Shown: piece by piece, positions 1 through 5,886 of the stretch
Position numbering within the stretch: the stretch's first letter is position 1
Layout of the letters: the number at the start of each line of letters is the position of its first letter
Source: Sneathiella sp.
Lineage (GTDB): Bacteria; Pseudomonadota; Alphaproteobacteria; Sneathiellales; Sneathiellaceae
DNA: 5,886 bases
Reading direction: 5' to 3'
Assembly: GCA_016765515.1 (NCBI GenBank)
Contig: JAESPT010000264.1
Span: forward strand, 1 to 5,886
Notes under the pieces: model-generated
What the model saw: only the letters and a program-made list of their open reading frames with translations
Databases searched by the model: none
Told to the model about the DNA's origin: nothing
Made by a program: the position numbers and the translations under genes

Positions 1-483
1 AATCTGTTTTTCGTCAATCTCGACATTCGGCAAAGGTGTCACTTCTGACCCCGTACAGATCAGAATATTTTTACCCTTGATAACTTTGTTTTCGTCCCCG
101 GTCACTTCAACGCGTCCGCCGCCCTGAAGCTCACCAGCTCCCTTGATGTAGGTCACTTTGTTTTTCTTGAGCAAAAACTCGATGCCTTTCGTCAAACCAG
201 AGACCGTTGTGTCCTTTTGGTTCAGCATGGTTTTCAGATCAAGTTTGACAGAACCAACTTTGATGCCTCGGCCTTCAAAATCATGCTGGACTTCTTCAAA
301 AAGTTCAGAAGATCTCAACAATGCTTTTGACGGAATACACCCGACATTCAGGCACGTTCCACCAAGAGAGCCGCGTTTTTCAACGCAAGCTGTTTTCATT
401 CCAAGTTGGGAGGCGCGAATAGCGGCTGTATAACCGCCAGGACCACCGCCGACCACGATCAGGTCAAATATATCGTCGCTCAT
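1..483 (-). CDS. lpd: Dihydrolipoyl dehydrogenase (E3 of 2-oxoglutarate dehydrogenase), N-terminal part, cut by window edge
   Basis: This reading frame starts with ATG at 483 and stays open to the left edge, giving the first 161 residues of a protein whose family is usually about 465 long. The product re-oxidises the dihydrolipoyl group of the E2 subunit and passes electrons through a disulfide and FAD to NAD+. Residues 5-18 ([14 protein letters not shown]) are the beta strand and glycine-rich loop that bind the FAD ADP moiety. Residues 44-53 ([10 protein letters not shown]) hold the redox-active pair Cys44 and Cys49. Residues 142-152 ([11 protein letters not shown]) match the (A)TGS segment at the end of the first FAD-binding part. 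The NAD-binding and dimerisation domains lie outside the window. The position 31 bases after sucB shows that it is the E3 serving this complex, although E3 is often shared with pyruvate dehydrogenase. Start choice is supported by an AAAGGGG site 5 bases upstream. Family assignment is very secure. Confidence 0.97.
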   Translation of the reverse strand, partial: MSDDIFDLIVVGGGPGGYTAAIRASQLGMKTACVEKRGSLGGTCLNVGCIPSKALLRSSELFEEVQHDFEGRGIKVGSVKLDLKTMLNQKDTTVSGLTKGIEFLLKKNKVTYIKGAGELQGGGRVEVTGDENKVIKGKNILICTGSEVTPLPNVEIDEKQI

Positions 484-488
484 TTTTG

Positions 489-495
489 CCCCTTT
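489..495 (-). promoter_or_regulatory. Ribosome binding site of lpd
   Basis: AAAGGGG on the minus strand lies 5 bases before the lpd ATG, a workable Shine-Dalgarno site that fixes the start. It is the 3' side of a small potential hairpin, CCC-TAAA-GGG (490-499), that could partly hide it; with only 3-4 base pairs the fold is weak. The 31-base gap to sucB shows no terminator, so lpd is probably read from the same transcript. Confidence 0.7.
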
Positions 496-514
496 AGGGA
501 AGTATCAACAAAAA

Positions 515-1807
515 TTACAGATCAAGCAGCAGGCGCTGTGGATCTTCCAAGGCATCTTTCACCCGAACAAGGAAAGTAACCGCGTCCTTGCCGTCAATGA
601 CCCGATGATCATAAGACAGGGCCAGATACATCATAGGCCGGATCTTGATTTCACCGTTCACAACCATCGGCCGTTCCTGAATCTTATGCATACCCAGAAC
701 ACCTGATTGCGGTGCATTGAGAATAGGCGAAGACATCAAGGAACCATACACACCGCCGTTGGAGATCGTAAAGGTCCCACCCTGCATGTCTGCCATGCTC
801 AGTTTGCCGTCGCGCGCTTTTTTGCCAAGCTCAACAATGCCTTTTTCGACTTCCGCAAAGCTGAGCTGATCCGCATCCCGCAGAACAGGCACAACCAGTC
901 CATTCGGTGTGCCGACAGCAACGCCCATGTGGTAGTAATTTTTATATACCAGGGTGTCGCCTTCGATTTCTGCATTCACGGCTGGAATTTCTTGCAAGGC
1001 GGCAACGCAGGCTTTGGTGAAGAAAGACATGAAGCCAAGTTTCACACCATGTTTTTTGACAAACAGATCTTTATATTCAGCGCGAAGGGCCATCAATTTT
1101 GACAAATCCACCTCATTATAGGTGGTCAACATTGCCGCTGTATTCTGAGCTTCCTTCAGCTTTTTCGCGATACTTTTGCGAAGCCGAGTCATTTTCACCC
1201 GTTCCTCGCGAGCTGCTTCCGGCCGCGGACCAGCAGGCACTGCAAGTGTGGCAGGTGCTGCGGCAACCGGTGTCGCCGCTGCTATTGGAGCAGAAGGAGC
1301 TGGCGAACTGCCGCCATTTTCCATGGCTTCCAGAACATCCCCTTTGGTGATCCGTCCATCTTTTCCCGTGCCGCGAATATTGGCAGCATTGAGGTTATTT
1401 TCATCGATCAACTTCTGTGCTGCCGGTAATATTTCAGCCGGGGCGCCTGCTGTTACTGCAGGCGCTTGAACGGCAGGTGCTGGAGTTGCTGCTACGGGAA
1501 CGGCCGCTGGAGCAGCTGGCGCTGGTTTTTCTTCCGCTTTCACAACAGGCGCTGCAGTGGCACCGGATGCCCCGGCTGTAATCTGACCAAGCAAGGCACC
1601 AACCTCAACGTCTTCACCTTCGGGTGCCAAAATTTCTTCCAACCGCCCCGCTTCTGAAGCATTAATTTCCAACGTTACTTTATCGGTTTCGAGCTCAACA
1701 ATCGCTTCATCCTTGGCAACTGCGTCGCCCACCTGCTTGAACCACTGGCCAACAGTCGCTTCAGTTACAGATTCGCCGAGTATAGGCACACGAATTTCAA
1801 CAGTCAT
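515..1807 (-). CDS. sucB: Dihydrolipoyllysine-residue succinyltransferase (E2 of 2-oxoglutarate dehydrogenase)
   Basis: This 430-residue protein is the structural core of the 2-oxoglutarate dehydrogenase complex; it carries the succinyl group on a lipoyl arm and transfers it to coenzyme A in the cytoplasm. Residues 1-78 are a single lipoyl domain with the lipoylated lysine at K43 in ETDKV. Ala/Pro-rich flexible linkers occupy about 81-123 and 166-198. Between them, about 126-163, is the peripheral subunit-binding domain ([13 protein letters not shown] ... [13 protein letters not shown]) that docks E3. The catalytic acyltransferase domain spans about 204-430, with the active-site motif SYDHRVIDG at 398-406 (His401, Asp405). 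The ending PQRLLLDL is typical of succinyltransferase rather than acetyltransferase E2 proteins, and the sucA neighbour agrees. Length is normal for a one-lipoyl-domain SucB. It starts 12 bases after the sucA stop, so the two are probably translationally linked. One small oddity is Gln131 at a site that is often Arg in the E3-docking helix. Confidence 0.98.
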   Translation of the reverse strand: MTVEIRVPILGESVTEATVGQWFKQVGDAVAKDEAIVELETDKVTLEINASEAGRLEEILAPEGEDVEVGALLGQITAGASGATAAPVVKAEEKPAPAAPAAVPVAATPAPAVQAPAVTAGAPAEILPAAQKLIDENNLNAANIRGTGKDGRITKGDVLEAMENGGSSPAPSAPIAAATPVAAAPATLAVPAGPRPEAAREERVKMTRLRKSIAKKLKEAQNTAAMLTTYNEVDLSKLMALRAEYKDLFVKKHGVKLGFMSFFTKACVAALQEIPAVNAEIEGDTLVYKNYYHMGVAVGTPNGLVVPVLRDADQLSFAEVEKGIVELGKKARDGKLSMADMQGGTFTISNGGVYGSLMSSPILNAPQSGVLGMHKIQERPMVVNGEIKIRPMMYLALSYDHRVIDGKDAVTFLVRVKDALEDPQRLLLDL

Positions 1808-1814
1808 ATTACTA

Positions 1815-1822
1815 CTTTCCTA
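1815..1822 (-). promoter_or_regulatory. Ribosome binding site of sucB, overlapping the sucA stop codon
   Basis: On the minus strand TAGGAAAG contains both the sucA TAG stop (1822-1820) and an AGGA Shine-Dalgarno core (1821-1818) 10 bases before the sucB ATG. A ribosome ending on sucA would sit on the sucB initiation region, which suggests coupled synthesis of E1 and E2. The coupling is inferred from geometry only. Confidence 0.65.
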
Positions 1823-4708
1823 TTCGGATTTAATGCCAAGAGCATCATCCACTAAAGCCGCTTGTTGCTTATTATGTATTTTCAACAATCCAGTTGCAGT
1901 CGCAGCAGATTCAGACCGTCCCGCATATCGGACGCGAGAAACATTTTTCATGCCAATTTTAGCAATCACACCTTCAAGATTTGGTTCGGCAAAAGTCCAC
2001 GCCCCCATATTTTTGGGTTCTTCCTGACACCAAACGATATCGTCGATATGTTTGAAGCGGGACAACTCCTCCTCGAGTGCTTTGGCCGGGAATGGATAAA
2101 GCTGTTCAAGCCTTAAGAAAAATATATCCTTCAGATCCTGTTCGTCCCGGCGCGCTCTCAAGTCATAATAGACTTTACCGGAGCACAGAACGACGCGCTT
2201 AACATCTTTGTCTTCACACAATTTTTCATTGTCATACAGAACCCGATGAAAACTTGAACCCGGACCCATTTCCTCCAACGTAGAGACCGCCGCTTTATGT
2301 CGAAGCAGAGATTTTGGTGTCATAATAACAAGAGGTTTACGGAATTTCCGGTGCATCTGACGACGCAATACATGGAAATAGTTCGCCGGGGTCGTGCAAT
2401 TGACAATCTGCCAATTATCCTGGGCGGACTGCTGGAGATACCGTTCCAACCTGGCGGAGGAATGTTCCGGACCCTGGCCTTCATACCCATGGGGCAACAA
2501 CATAACCAAGCCACTCATGCGCAGCCATTTTGCTTCACCGCTTGAAATGAACTGATCAATTATAACCTGCGCACCATTGGCAAAATCACCAAACTGAGCT
2601 TCCCATAACACGAGCGTTTTCGGCTCTGCAAGGGTATAACCATACTCATAGCCAAGGACAGCGGCTTCAGAGAGCAAACTGTCGATTACTTCGTAATTGG
2701 CCTGGTCACCGTCCAGATTATTCAACGGGATATATCGATCTTCTGTCAATTGATCGACAAAAACTGAATGACGCTGAGAAAAGGTTCCGCGGCCGCAATC
2801 CTGACCGGACAAGCGCACGGGATATTCTTCTTTCAAGAGAGAACCAAACGCCAGCGCTTCAGCTGTCGCCCAGTCAATTCCCTCACCCGTATCGATCATT
2901 TTCTTTTTGTTCTTCAAGACACGCTGCAGTGTCCTGTGAACATTAAGACCGTCAGGAACGCTTGAAAGTGTCTGACCGATCGCCCGAAGTTGATCAATCT
3001 CAACAGCCGTTGTACCGCGGCGAGCTCCGTCGTCAGCACGTTCAAATCCTTGCCAGCGACCTTCAAACCAATCGGCCTTGTTTGGCTTAAAGCTATTTGC
3101 TGTTTCAAACTGCTTTTCAAGATAATCCCGAAATTCTTTGATCCAGCCTTCGACTTGCTGTTCGGTCGCAACGGCCTCAGCAATGAGTTTCTTGGCGTAG
3201 ATCTGCATAGTTGTCGGATGCTGTGCAATCGTCCGGTACATTAATGGCTGAGTGAAGGCTGGCTCATCGCCTTCATTATGGCCATGACGGCGATAACAGA
3301 ACATATCGATGACAACATCAATCTGGAACAGTTGACGAAATTCAGTGGCAATTTTTGCCACATGACAAACCGCTTCCGGATCGTCGCCGTTCACATGAAA
3401 GATTGGTGCCTGCACAATCTTACCAACATCCGATGGATAAGGACTTGAGCGGGAATATTTTGGACTTGTGGTAAAGCCAATTTGGTTATTAACCACAAAA
3501 TGAATAGTGCCTGATGTACGGTAGCCTTTTAGTTCTGACAGGCCAAAACATTCAGCAACAATCCCCTGGCCAGCAAATGCCGCATCCCCGTGAAGGAGAA
3601 GGGGCATAACCTGTCCGCCCACATCATCACCGATTTGCGATTGCTTTGCCCGGGCTTTACCCAGAACAACCGGATTAACCGCTTCAAGATGAGACGGGTT
3701 TGCGGTCAAGGAAAGATGAACACTATTGCCATCAAATTCCCGATCAGAAGACGTTCCCAGATGATATTTCACGTCACCGGAACCTTCTACATCTTCCGGG
3801 TTCGCTGGATTACCCTGAAATTCAGAGAAAACGGCCCGGAAAGGTTTGGCCATGACATTTGTCAGAATATTGAGGCGTCCACGATGGGGCATACCAAGAA
3901 CAATTTCTTTAACGCCCAACTGGCCACCACGCTTGATAACGCCTTCCATGGCAGGAACCAAAGATTCGGCGCCATCAAGACCAAAACGTTTCGTGCCGGT
4001 ATATTTAACATTGAGGAAATGCTCAAAACCTTCGGTTTCAATCAATTTCCGCAAAATCGCTATTTTACCTTCATCGGTAAAAGTGATTTCTTTATAACGA
4101 CCTTCGATACGCTCTTGAATCCATGCCTTTTGATCCGGTTCCTGAATGTGCATGAACTCAACACCAATGGTGCTGCAATACGTCCGCGTAACGATTTCAA
4201 GGATTTCCCGAATACTTGCGCTTTCAAGGCCGAGAACATTATCAATAAAGATATCTCGGTCCCAGTCGGCATCCGTAAACCCGTAGGTTTTTGGATCCAG
4301 CTCTGGATGTTCTTTAGGAATTTCCAGGCCCAAAGGATCGAGTTGAGCTTTGAGATGTCCGCGAACCCGATAGGATCGGATCAACATAAGAGCCCGAATT
4401 GTATCAATAGCGGCGGCTCTTACATCCTGTTGGGGTAATCCATGCTGTTCCGCGACTTCAATGGCCCGGTAAGCGGCATCTCCCAAAATTCCGTATTCAT
4501 CTTCAGGAGAAATTCCATTTGATGGGGTCCAGGGAGCGCCTTTATTTTCGGCAACCACCGTTTCCGCGTCATCACCGAGAGTTTGAAAATACTGCTGCCA
4601 GCTACTGTCAACGGAGGTTGGGTCATTCTGATAGCGTAAGTAGAGATCTTCAATAAATCCAGCATTCGCGCCGGAGAGAAAGGAAGAGTTGTCCAATTGC
4701 TGAGCCAT
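1820..4708 (-). CDS. sucA: 2-oxoglutarate dehydrogenase E1 component
   Basis: This 962-residue thiamine diphosphate enzyme decarboxylates 2-oxoglutarate and succinylates the lipoyl group of SucB. The first about 45 residues (SSFLSGANAGFIEDLYLRY ...) are the N-terminal segment that in E1o proteins attaches E1 to the E2 core. The dehydrogenase domain, about 215-535, contains GMPHRGRLN (272-280, active-site His275), KYHLG (314-318), the cofactor motif starting GDAAF (374-378, Asp375) and ending at NNQIGFTT (407-414), and RRHGHNEGDEP (473-483). The transketolase-like pyrimidine-binding domain, about 610-805, includes LWEAQFGDFANGAQVIIDQF (701-720) and HGYEGQGPEHSSARLERYLQ (740-759). A C-terminal domain follows, about 810-955, with QEEPKNMGAW at 895-904. 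Length matches alphaproteobacterial SucA, slightly longer than the 933 residues of E. coli. An in-frame TGA at 4717-4715 rules out a longer start. There is no clear Shine-Dalgarno site, and a strong hairpin lies just upstream. Confidence 0.98.
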   Translation of the reverse strand: MAQQLDNSSFLSGANAGFIEDLYLRYQNDPTSVDSSWQQYFQTLGDDAETVVAENKGAPWTPSNGISPEDEYGILGDAAYRAIEVAEQHGLPQQDVRAAAIDTIRALMLIRSYRVRGHLKAQLDPLGLEIPKEHPELDPKTYGFTDADWDRDIFIDNVLGLESASIREILEIVTRTYCSTIGVEFMHIQEPDQKAWIQERIEGRYKEITFTDEGKIAILRKLIETEGFEHFLNVKYTGTKRFGLDGAESLVPAMEGVIKRGGQLGVKEIVLGMPHRGRLNILTNVMAKPFRAVFSEFQGNPANPEDVEGSGDVKYHLGTSSDREFDGNSVHLSLTANPSHLEAVNPVVLGKARAKQSQIGDDVGGQVMPLLLHGDAAFAGQGIVAECFGLSELKGYRTSGTIHFVVNNQIGFTTSPKYSRSSPYPSDVGKIVQAPIFHVNGDDPEAVCHVAKIATEFRQLFQIDVVIDMFCYRRHGHNEGDEPAFTQPLMYRTIAQHPTTMQIYAKKLIAEAVATEQQVEGWIKEFRDYLEKQFETANSFKPNKADWFEGRWQGFERADDGARRGTTAVEIDQLRAIGQTLSSVPDGLNVHRTLQRVLKNKKKMIDTGEGIDWATAEALAFGSLLKEEYPVRLSGQDCGRGTFSQRHSVFVDQLTEDRYIPLNNLDGDQANYEVIDSLLSEAAVLGYEYGYTLAEPKTLVLWEAQFGDFANGAQVIIDQFISSGEAKWLRMSGLVMLLPHGYEGQGPEHSSARLERYLQQSAQDNWQIVNCTTPANYFHVLRRQMHRKFRKPLVIMTPKSLLRHKAAVSTLEEMGPGSSFHRVLYDNEKLCEDKDVKRVVLCSGKVYYDLRARRDEQDLKDIFFLRLEQLYPFPAKALEEELSRFKHIDDIVWCQEEPKNMGAWTFAEPNLEGVIAKIGMKNVSRVRYAGRSESAATATGLLKIHNKQQAALVDDALGIKSE

Positions 4709-4720
4709 TTCCGGTCATTT

Positions 4721-4740
4721 GGGCGGACGAATGCCCGCCC
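4721..4740 (-). promoter_or_regulatory. GC-rich hairpin in the sucD-sucA gap, just upstream of sucA
   Basis: On the minus strand GGGCGGGC and GTCCGCCC pair around an ATTC loop: six outer Watson-Crick pairs, one G-U pair and an inner C-G pair, giving an 8-pair stem. It ends 12 bases before the sucA ATG, inside the footprint of an initiating ribosome. No T-run follows on either strand, so it does not look like an intrinsic terminator. A role in translation control or in mRNA processing or stability is inference. Confidence 0.6.
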
Positions 4741-4770
4741 CCTAAGTAAAGATTGAGTTTTATTACGAAA

Positions 4771-4788
4771 GTAGTCTTAAACGACTAC
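4771..4788 (-). promoter_or_regulatory. Inverted repeat overlapping the sucD stop codon
   Basis: On the minus strand GTAGTC and GACTAC form a perfect 6-pair stem around a GTTTAA loop; two G-U pairs and one A-U pair can extend it outward. The TAG stop codon of sucD is inside the 5' arm. Only three T residues follow (TTTCG), so it is at best a weak attenuator. It may instead slow 3' exonuclease decay of the sucCD message. No function can be proven from the sequence. Confidence 0.45.
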
Positions 4789-5660
4789 CCTTTCAAAACT
4801 CTTACCAATGTAGAACCAAGTGCAGACGGACTATCGGAGACAGTAATACCTGCACTGCGCATGGCATCCATTTTATCCCCTGCACCACCTTTACCGCCGG
4901 AAATAATCGCACCGGCATGACCCATACGACGGCCCGGAGGCGCGGTAACACCCGCGATAAAACCAACGACCGGCTTCTTGATTTTGGAAGATTTCAAGAA
5001 TTCAGCGGCTTCTTCCTCGGCAGATCCGCCGATTTCGCCAATCATGATGATGGATTCTGTTTCATCATCGCCCAGGAACATTTCCAGACAATCAATAAAG
5101 TTGGTCCCGTTCACTGGATCACCGCCAATACCGATACAGGTAGTCTGGCCAAGTCCCGCTGCCGTTGTCTGAGCAACCGCTTCATAGGTCAGAGTGCCTG
5201 AACGGGAAACAATCCCTACATTACCGCGGCGGTGAATGTGACCTGGCATAATACCAATTTTACATTCATCCGGCGTTATAACGCCGGGGCAGTTAGGGCC
5301 GATCAGACGTGTCCTGCTATTCTTCAGGGCACGCTTCACTTGAATCATATCCAGTACGGGAATACCTTCCGTAATACAGACGACCAACTCAATACCTGCA
5401 TCGACCGCTTCTAAGATAGCGTCAGCCGCAAACGGAGGCGGCACATAGATCACACTGGCATTGGCACCAGTGGTGTGGACAGCTTCATCCACTGTATTGA
5501 AGATAGGCAAATCAAGATGGTTTTCTCCACCTTTACCGGGCGTTACGCCACCCACCATTTTTGTACCGTAGGCAATCGCCTGTTCGGAATGGAAAGTCCC
5601 TTGTGAGCCTGTGAAGCCCTGACAGATGACCTTTGTGTCTTTATTGACGAGAACGGCCAT
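4785..5660 (-). CDS. sucD: Succinyl-CoA synthetase alpha subunit (ADP/GDP-forming)
   Basis: This 291-residue subunit binds coenzyme A and carries the phosphohistidine of succinyl-CoA synthetase, the enzyme making succinate and a nucleoside triphosphate from succinyl-CoA. It aligns with E. coli SucD along its whole length (289 residues there). Residues 12-25 ([14 protein letters not shown]) form the CoA-binding loop of the Rossmann-like N-terminal domain. [10 protein letters not shown] lies at 121-130 and SRSGTLTYE at 152-160. [14 protein letters not shown] at 208-221 supplies Glu209, which corresponds to the glutamate that contacts the phosphohistidine. The phosphorylated residue itself is His248 in RRMGHAGAI. 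All key residues are present. The ATG shares one base with the sucC TAA stop and has a strong AAGGAGG site, so alpha and beta subunits are probably made in a coupled, matched way. Whether ADP or GDP is used depends mainly on the beta subunit, which is mostly outside the window. Confidence 0.98.
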   Translation of the reverse strand: MAVLVNKDTKVICQGFTGSQGTFHSEQAIAYGTKMVGGVTPGKGGENHLDLPIFNTVDEAVHTTGANASVIYVPPPFAADAILEAVDAGIELVVCITEGIPVLDMIQVKRALKNSRTRLIGPNCPGVITPDECKIGIMPGHIHRRGNVGIVSRSGTLTYEAVAQTTAAGLGQTTCIGIGGDPVNGTNFIDCLEMFLGDDETESIIMIGEIGGSAEEEAAEFLKSSKIKKPVVGFIAGVTAPPGRRMGHAGAIISGGKGGAGDKMDAMRSAGITVSDSPSALGSTLVRVLKG

Positions 5661-5886
5661 TATGCTGCCTCCTTCACTGCTTTTACAATTTTCTCTGCGG
5701 CATCACCCAGATCTTCACCAGACAGGATTGGAAGACCGGATTCGGCGAGAATTTTCTTACCAAGTTCAACATTTGTGCCGGCAAGGCGAACAACAAGCGG
5801 CACACTGAGCGCCACTTCACGAGCGGCCGCAACAACACCCTCAGCGATCACATCACAGCGCATGATACCGCCAAAGATATTGACCA
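5660..5886 (-). CDS. sucC: Succinyl-CoA synthetase beta subunit, C-terminal end, cut by window edge
   Basis: Only the last 74 complete codons are inside the window; the family is usually about 390-400 residues long. The visible part begins [18 protein letters not shown], the well-known glycine-rich motif of the beta-subunit C-terminal (CoA-ligase) domain, and continues with [18 protein letters not shown], both highly conserved in SucC. The ATP-grasp nucleotide-binding domain and the residues that decide ATP or GTP preference lie beyond the right edge. The frame ends with TAA at 5662-5660, whose last A is the first base of the sucD ATG (TAATG), so the two subunit genes overlap by one base. The sucD ribosome binding site is inside the last sucC codons. 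Assignment is secure, helped by the sucD neighbour. Confidence 0.96.
   Translation of the reverse strand, partial: VNIFGGIMRCDVIAEGVVAAAREVALSVPLVVRLAGTNVELGKKILAESGLPILSGEDLGDAAEKIVKAVKEAA
5668..5674 (-). promoter_or_regulatory. Ribosome binding site of sucD, inside the sucC 3' end
   Basis: AAGGAGG on the minus strand, an almost complete match to the anti-Shine-Dalgarno consensus, lies 7 bases before the sucD ATG. It is the best ribosome binding site in the window and contrasts with sucA, which has none that is obvious. Confidence 0.8.

Noticed and set aside
158..433. 91-codon open frame on the plus strand
   Set aside because: It is fully antisense to the FAD-binding part of lpd, with a composition that looks like a by-product of that gene and no recognisable family.
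1440..1570. Repetitive GC-rich stretch inside sucB
   Set aside because: It encodes the Ala/Pro-rich flexible linker between the lipoyl and E3-binding domains. The repetition follows from Ala, Pro and Val codons and is normal for E2 proteins.
3590..4438. Long 282-codon open frame on the plus strand
   Set aside because: It lies entirely antisense to sucA, whose protein is conserved throughout this stretch. Its translation has no recognisable domain and no clear ribosome binding site was noticed. Long antisense frames arise by chance opposite conserved genes.
4721..4740. The GC-rich hairpin as an intrinsic terminator
   Set aside because: No T-run follows the stem on either strand, and the essential sucA gene begins 12 bases downstream, so termination here is implausible.
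4709..4784. An internal promoter for sucAB-lpd in the sucD-sucA gap
   Set aside because: The gap has an AT-rich part, with TAATAAAA and TTTACTTA on the minus strand, but no pair of -35 and -10 boxes with good match and spacing could be found. A weak promoter cannot be excluded.
1..5886. A hidden defence, mobile or otherwise undescribed system
   Set aside because: All coding space is taken by five co-directional, intact or edge-cut TCA cycle genes. No tRNA, insertion sequence, CRISPR-like repeat or unrecognised gene was seen.

Overview
The window holds the 3' part of a tricarboxylic acid cycle operon. Every gene lies on the minus strand, so transcription runs from right to left. In transcription order they are the C-terminal end of sucC (cut by the right edge), complete sucD, complete sucA, complete sucB, and the N-terminal third of lpd (cut by the left edge). 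Coding sequence fills almost everything; the only gaps are 76, 12 and 31 bases long.

The gene order sucC-sucD-sucA-sucB-lpd, with succinyl-CoA synthetase upstream of the 2-oxoglutarate dehydrogenase genes and a dedicated lpd downstream, is the usual alphaproteobacterial arrangement (in Escherichia coli sucAB precedes sucCD). The protein sequences, such as the SucA N-terminus with its GANAGFIEDLY stretch, also look alphaproteobacterial. Base composition looks moderate, roughly half G+C by eye, which would fit a marine or otherwise moderate-GC member rather than a high-GC rhizobium. I cannot name a genus from the sequence alone.

Together the genes encode two consecutive TCA cycle steps. SucA (E1, thiamine diphosphate dependent), SucB (E2, lipoyl succinyltransferase core) and Lpd (E3, FAD disulfide reductase) form the 2-oxoglutarate dehydrogenase complex, which makes succinyl-CoA, CO2 and NADH. 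SucC and SucD form succinyl-CoA synthetase, which turns succinyl-CoA into succinate with formation of a nucleoside triphosphate. All diagnostic motifs that can be seen are intact, and no frameshift, insertion or mobile element was found.

The least ordinary part is the 76-base sucD-sucA gap. It carries two perfect-core inverted repeats, one over the sucD stop codon and a GC-rich one ending 12 bases before the sucA start, and sucA has no convincing Shine-Dalgarno sequence. This may be a control or RNA-processing point between the two enzyme modules. I found no sign of an undescribed multi-gene system: this is a conserved housekeeping region.
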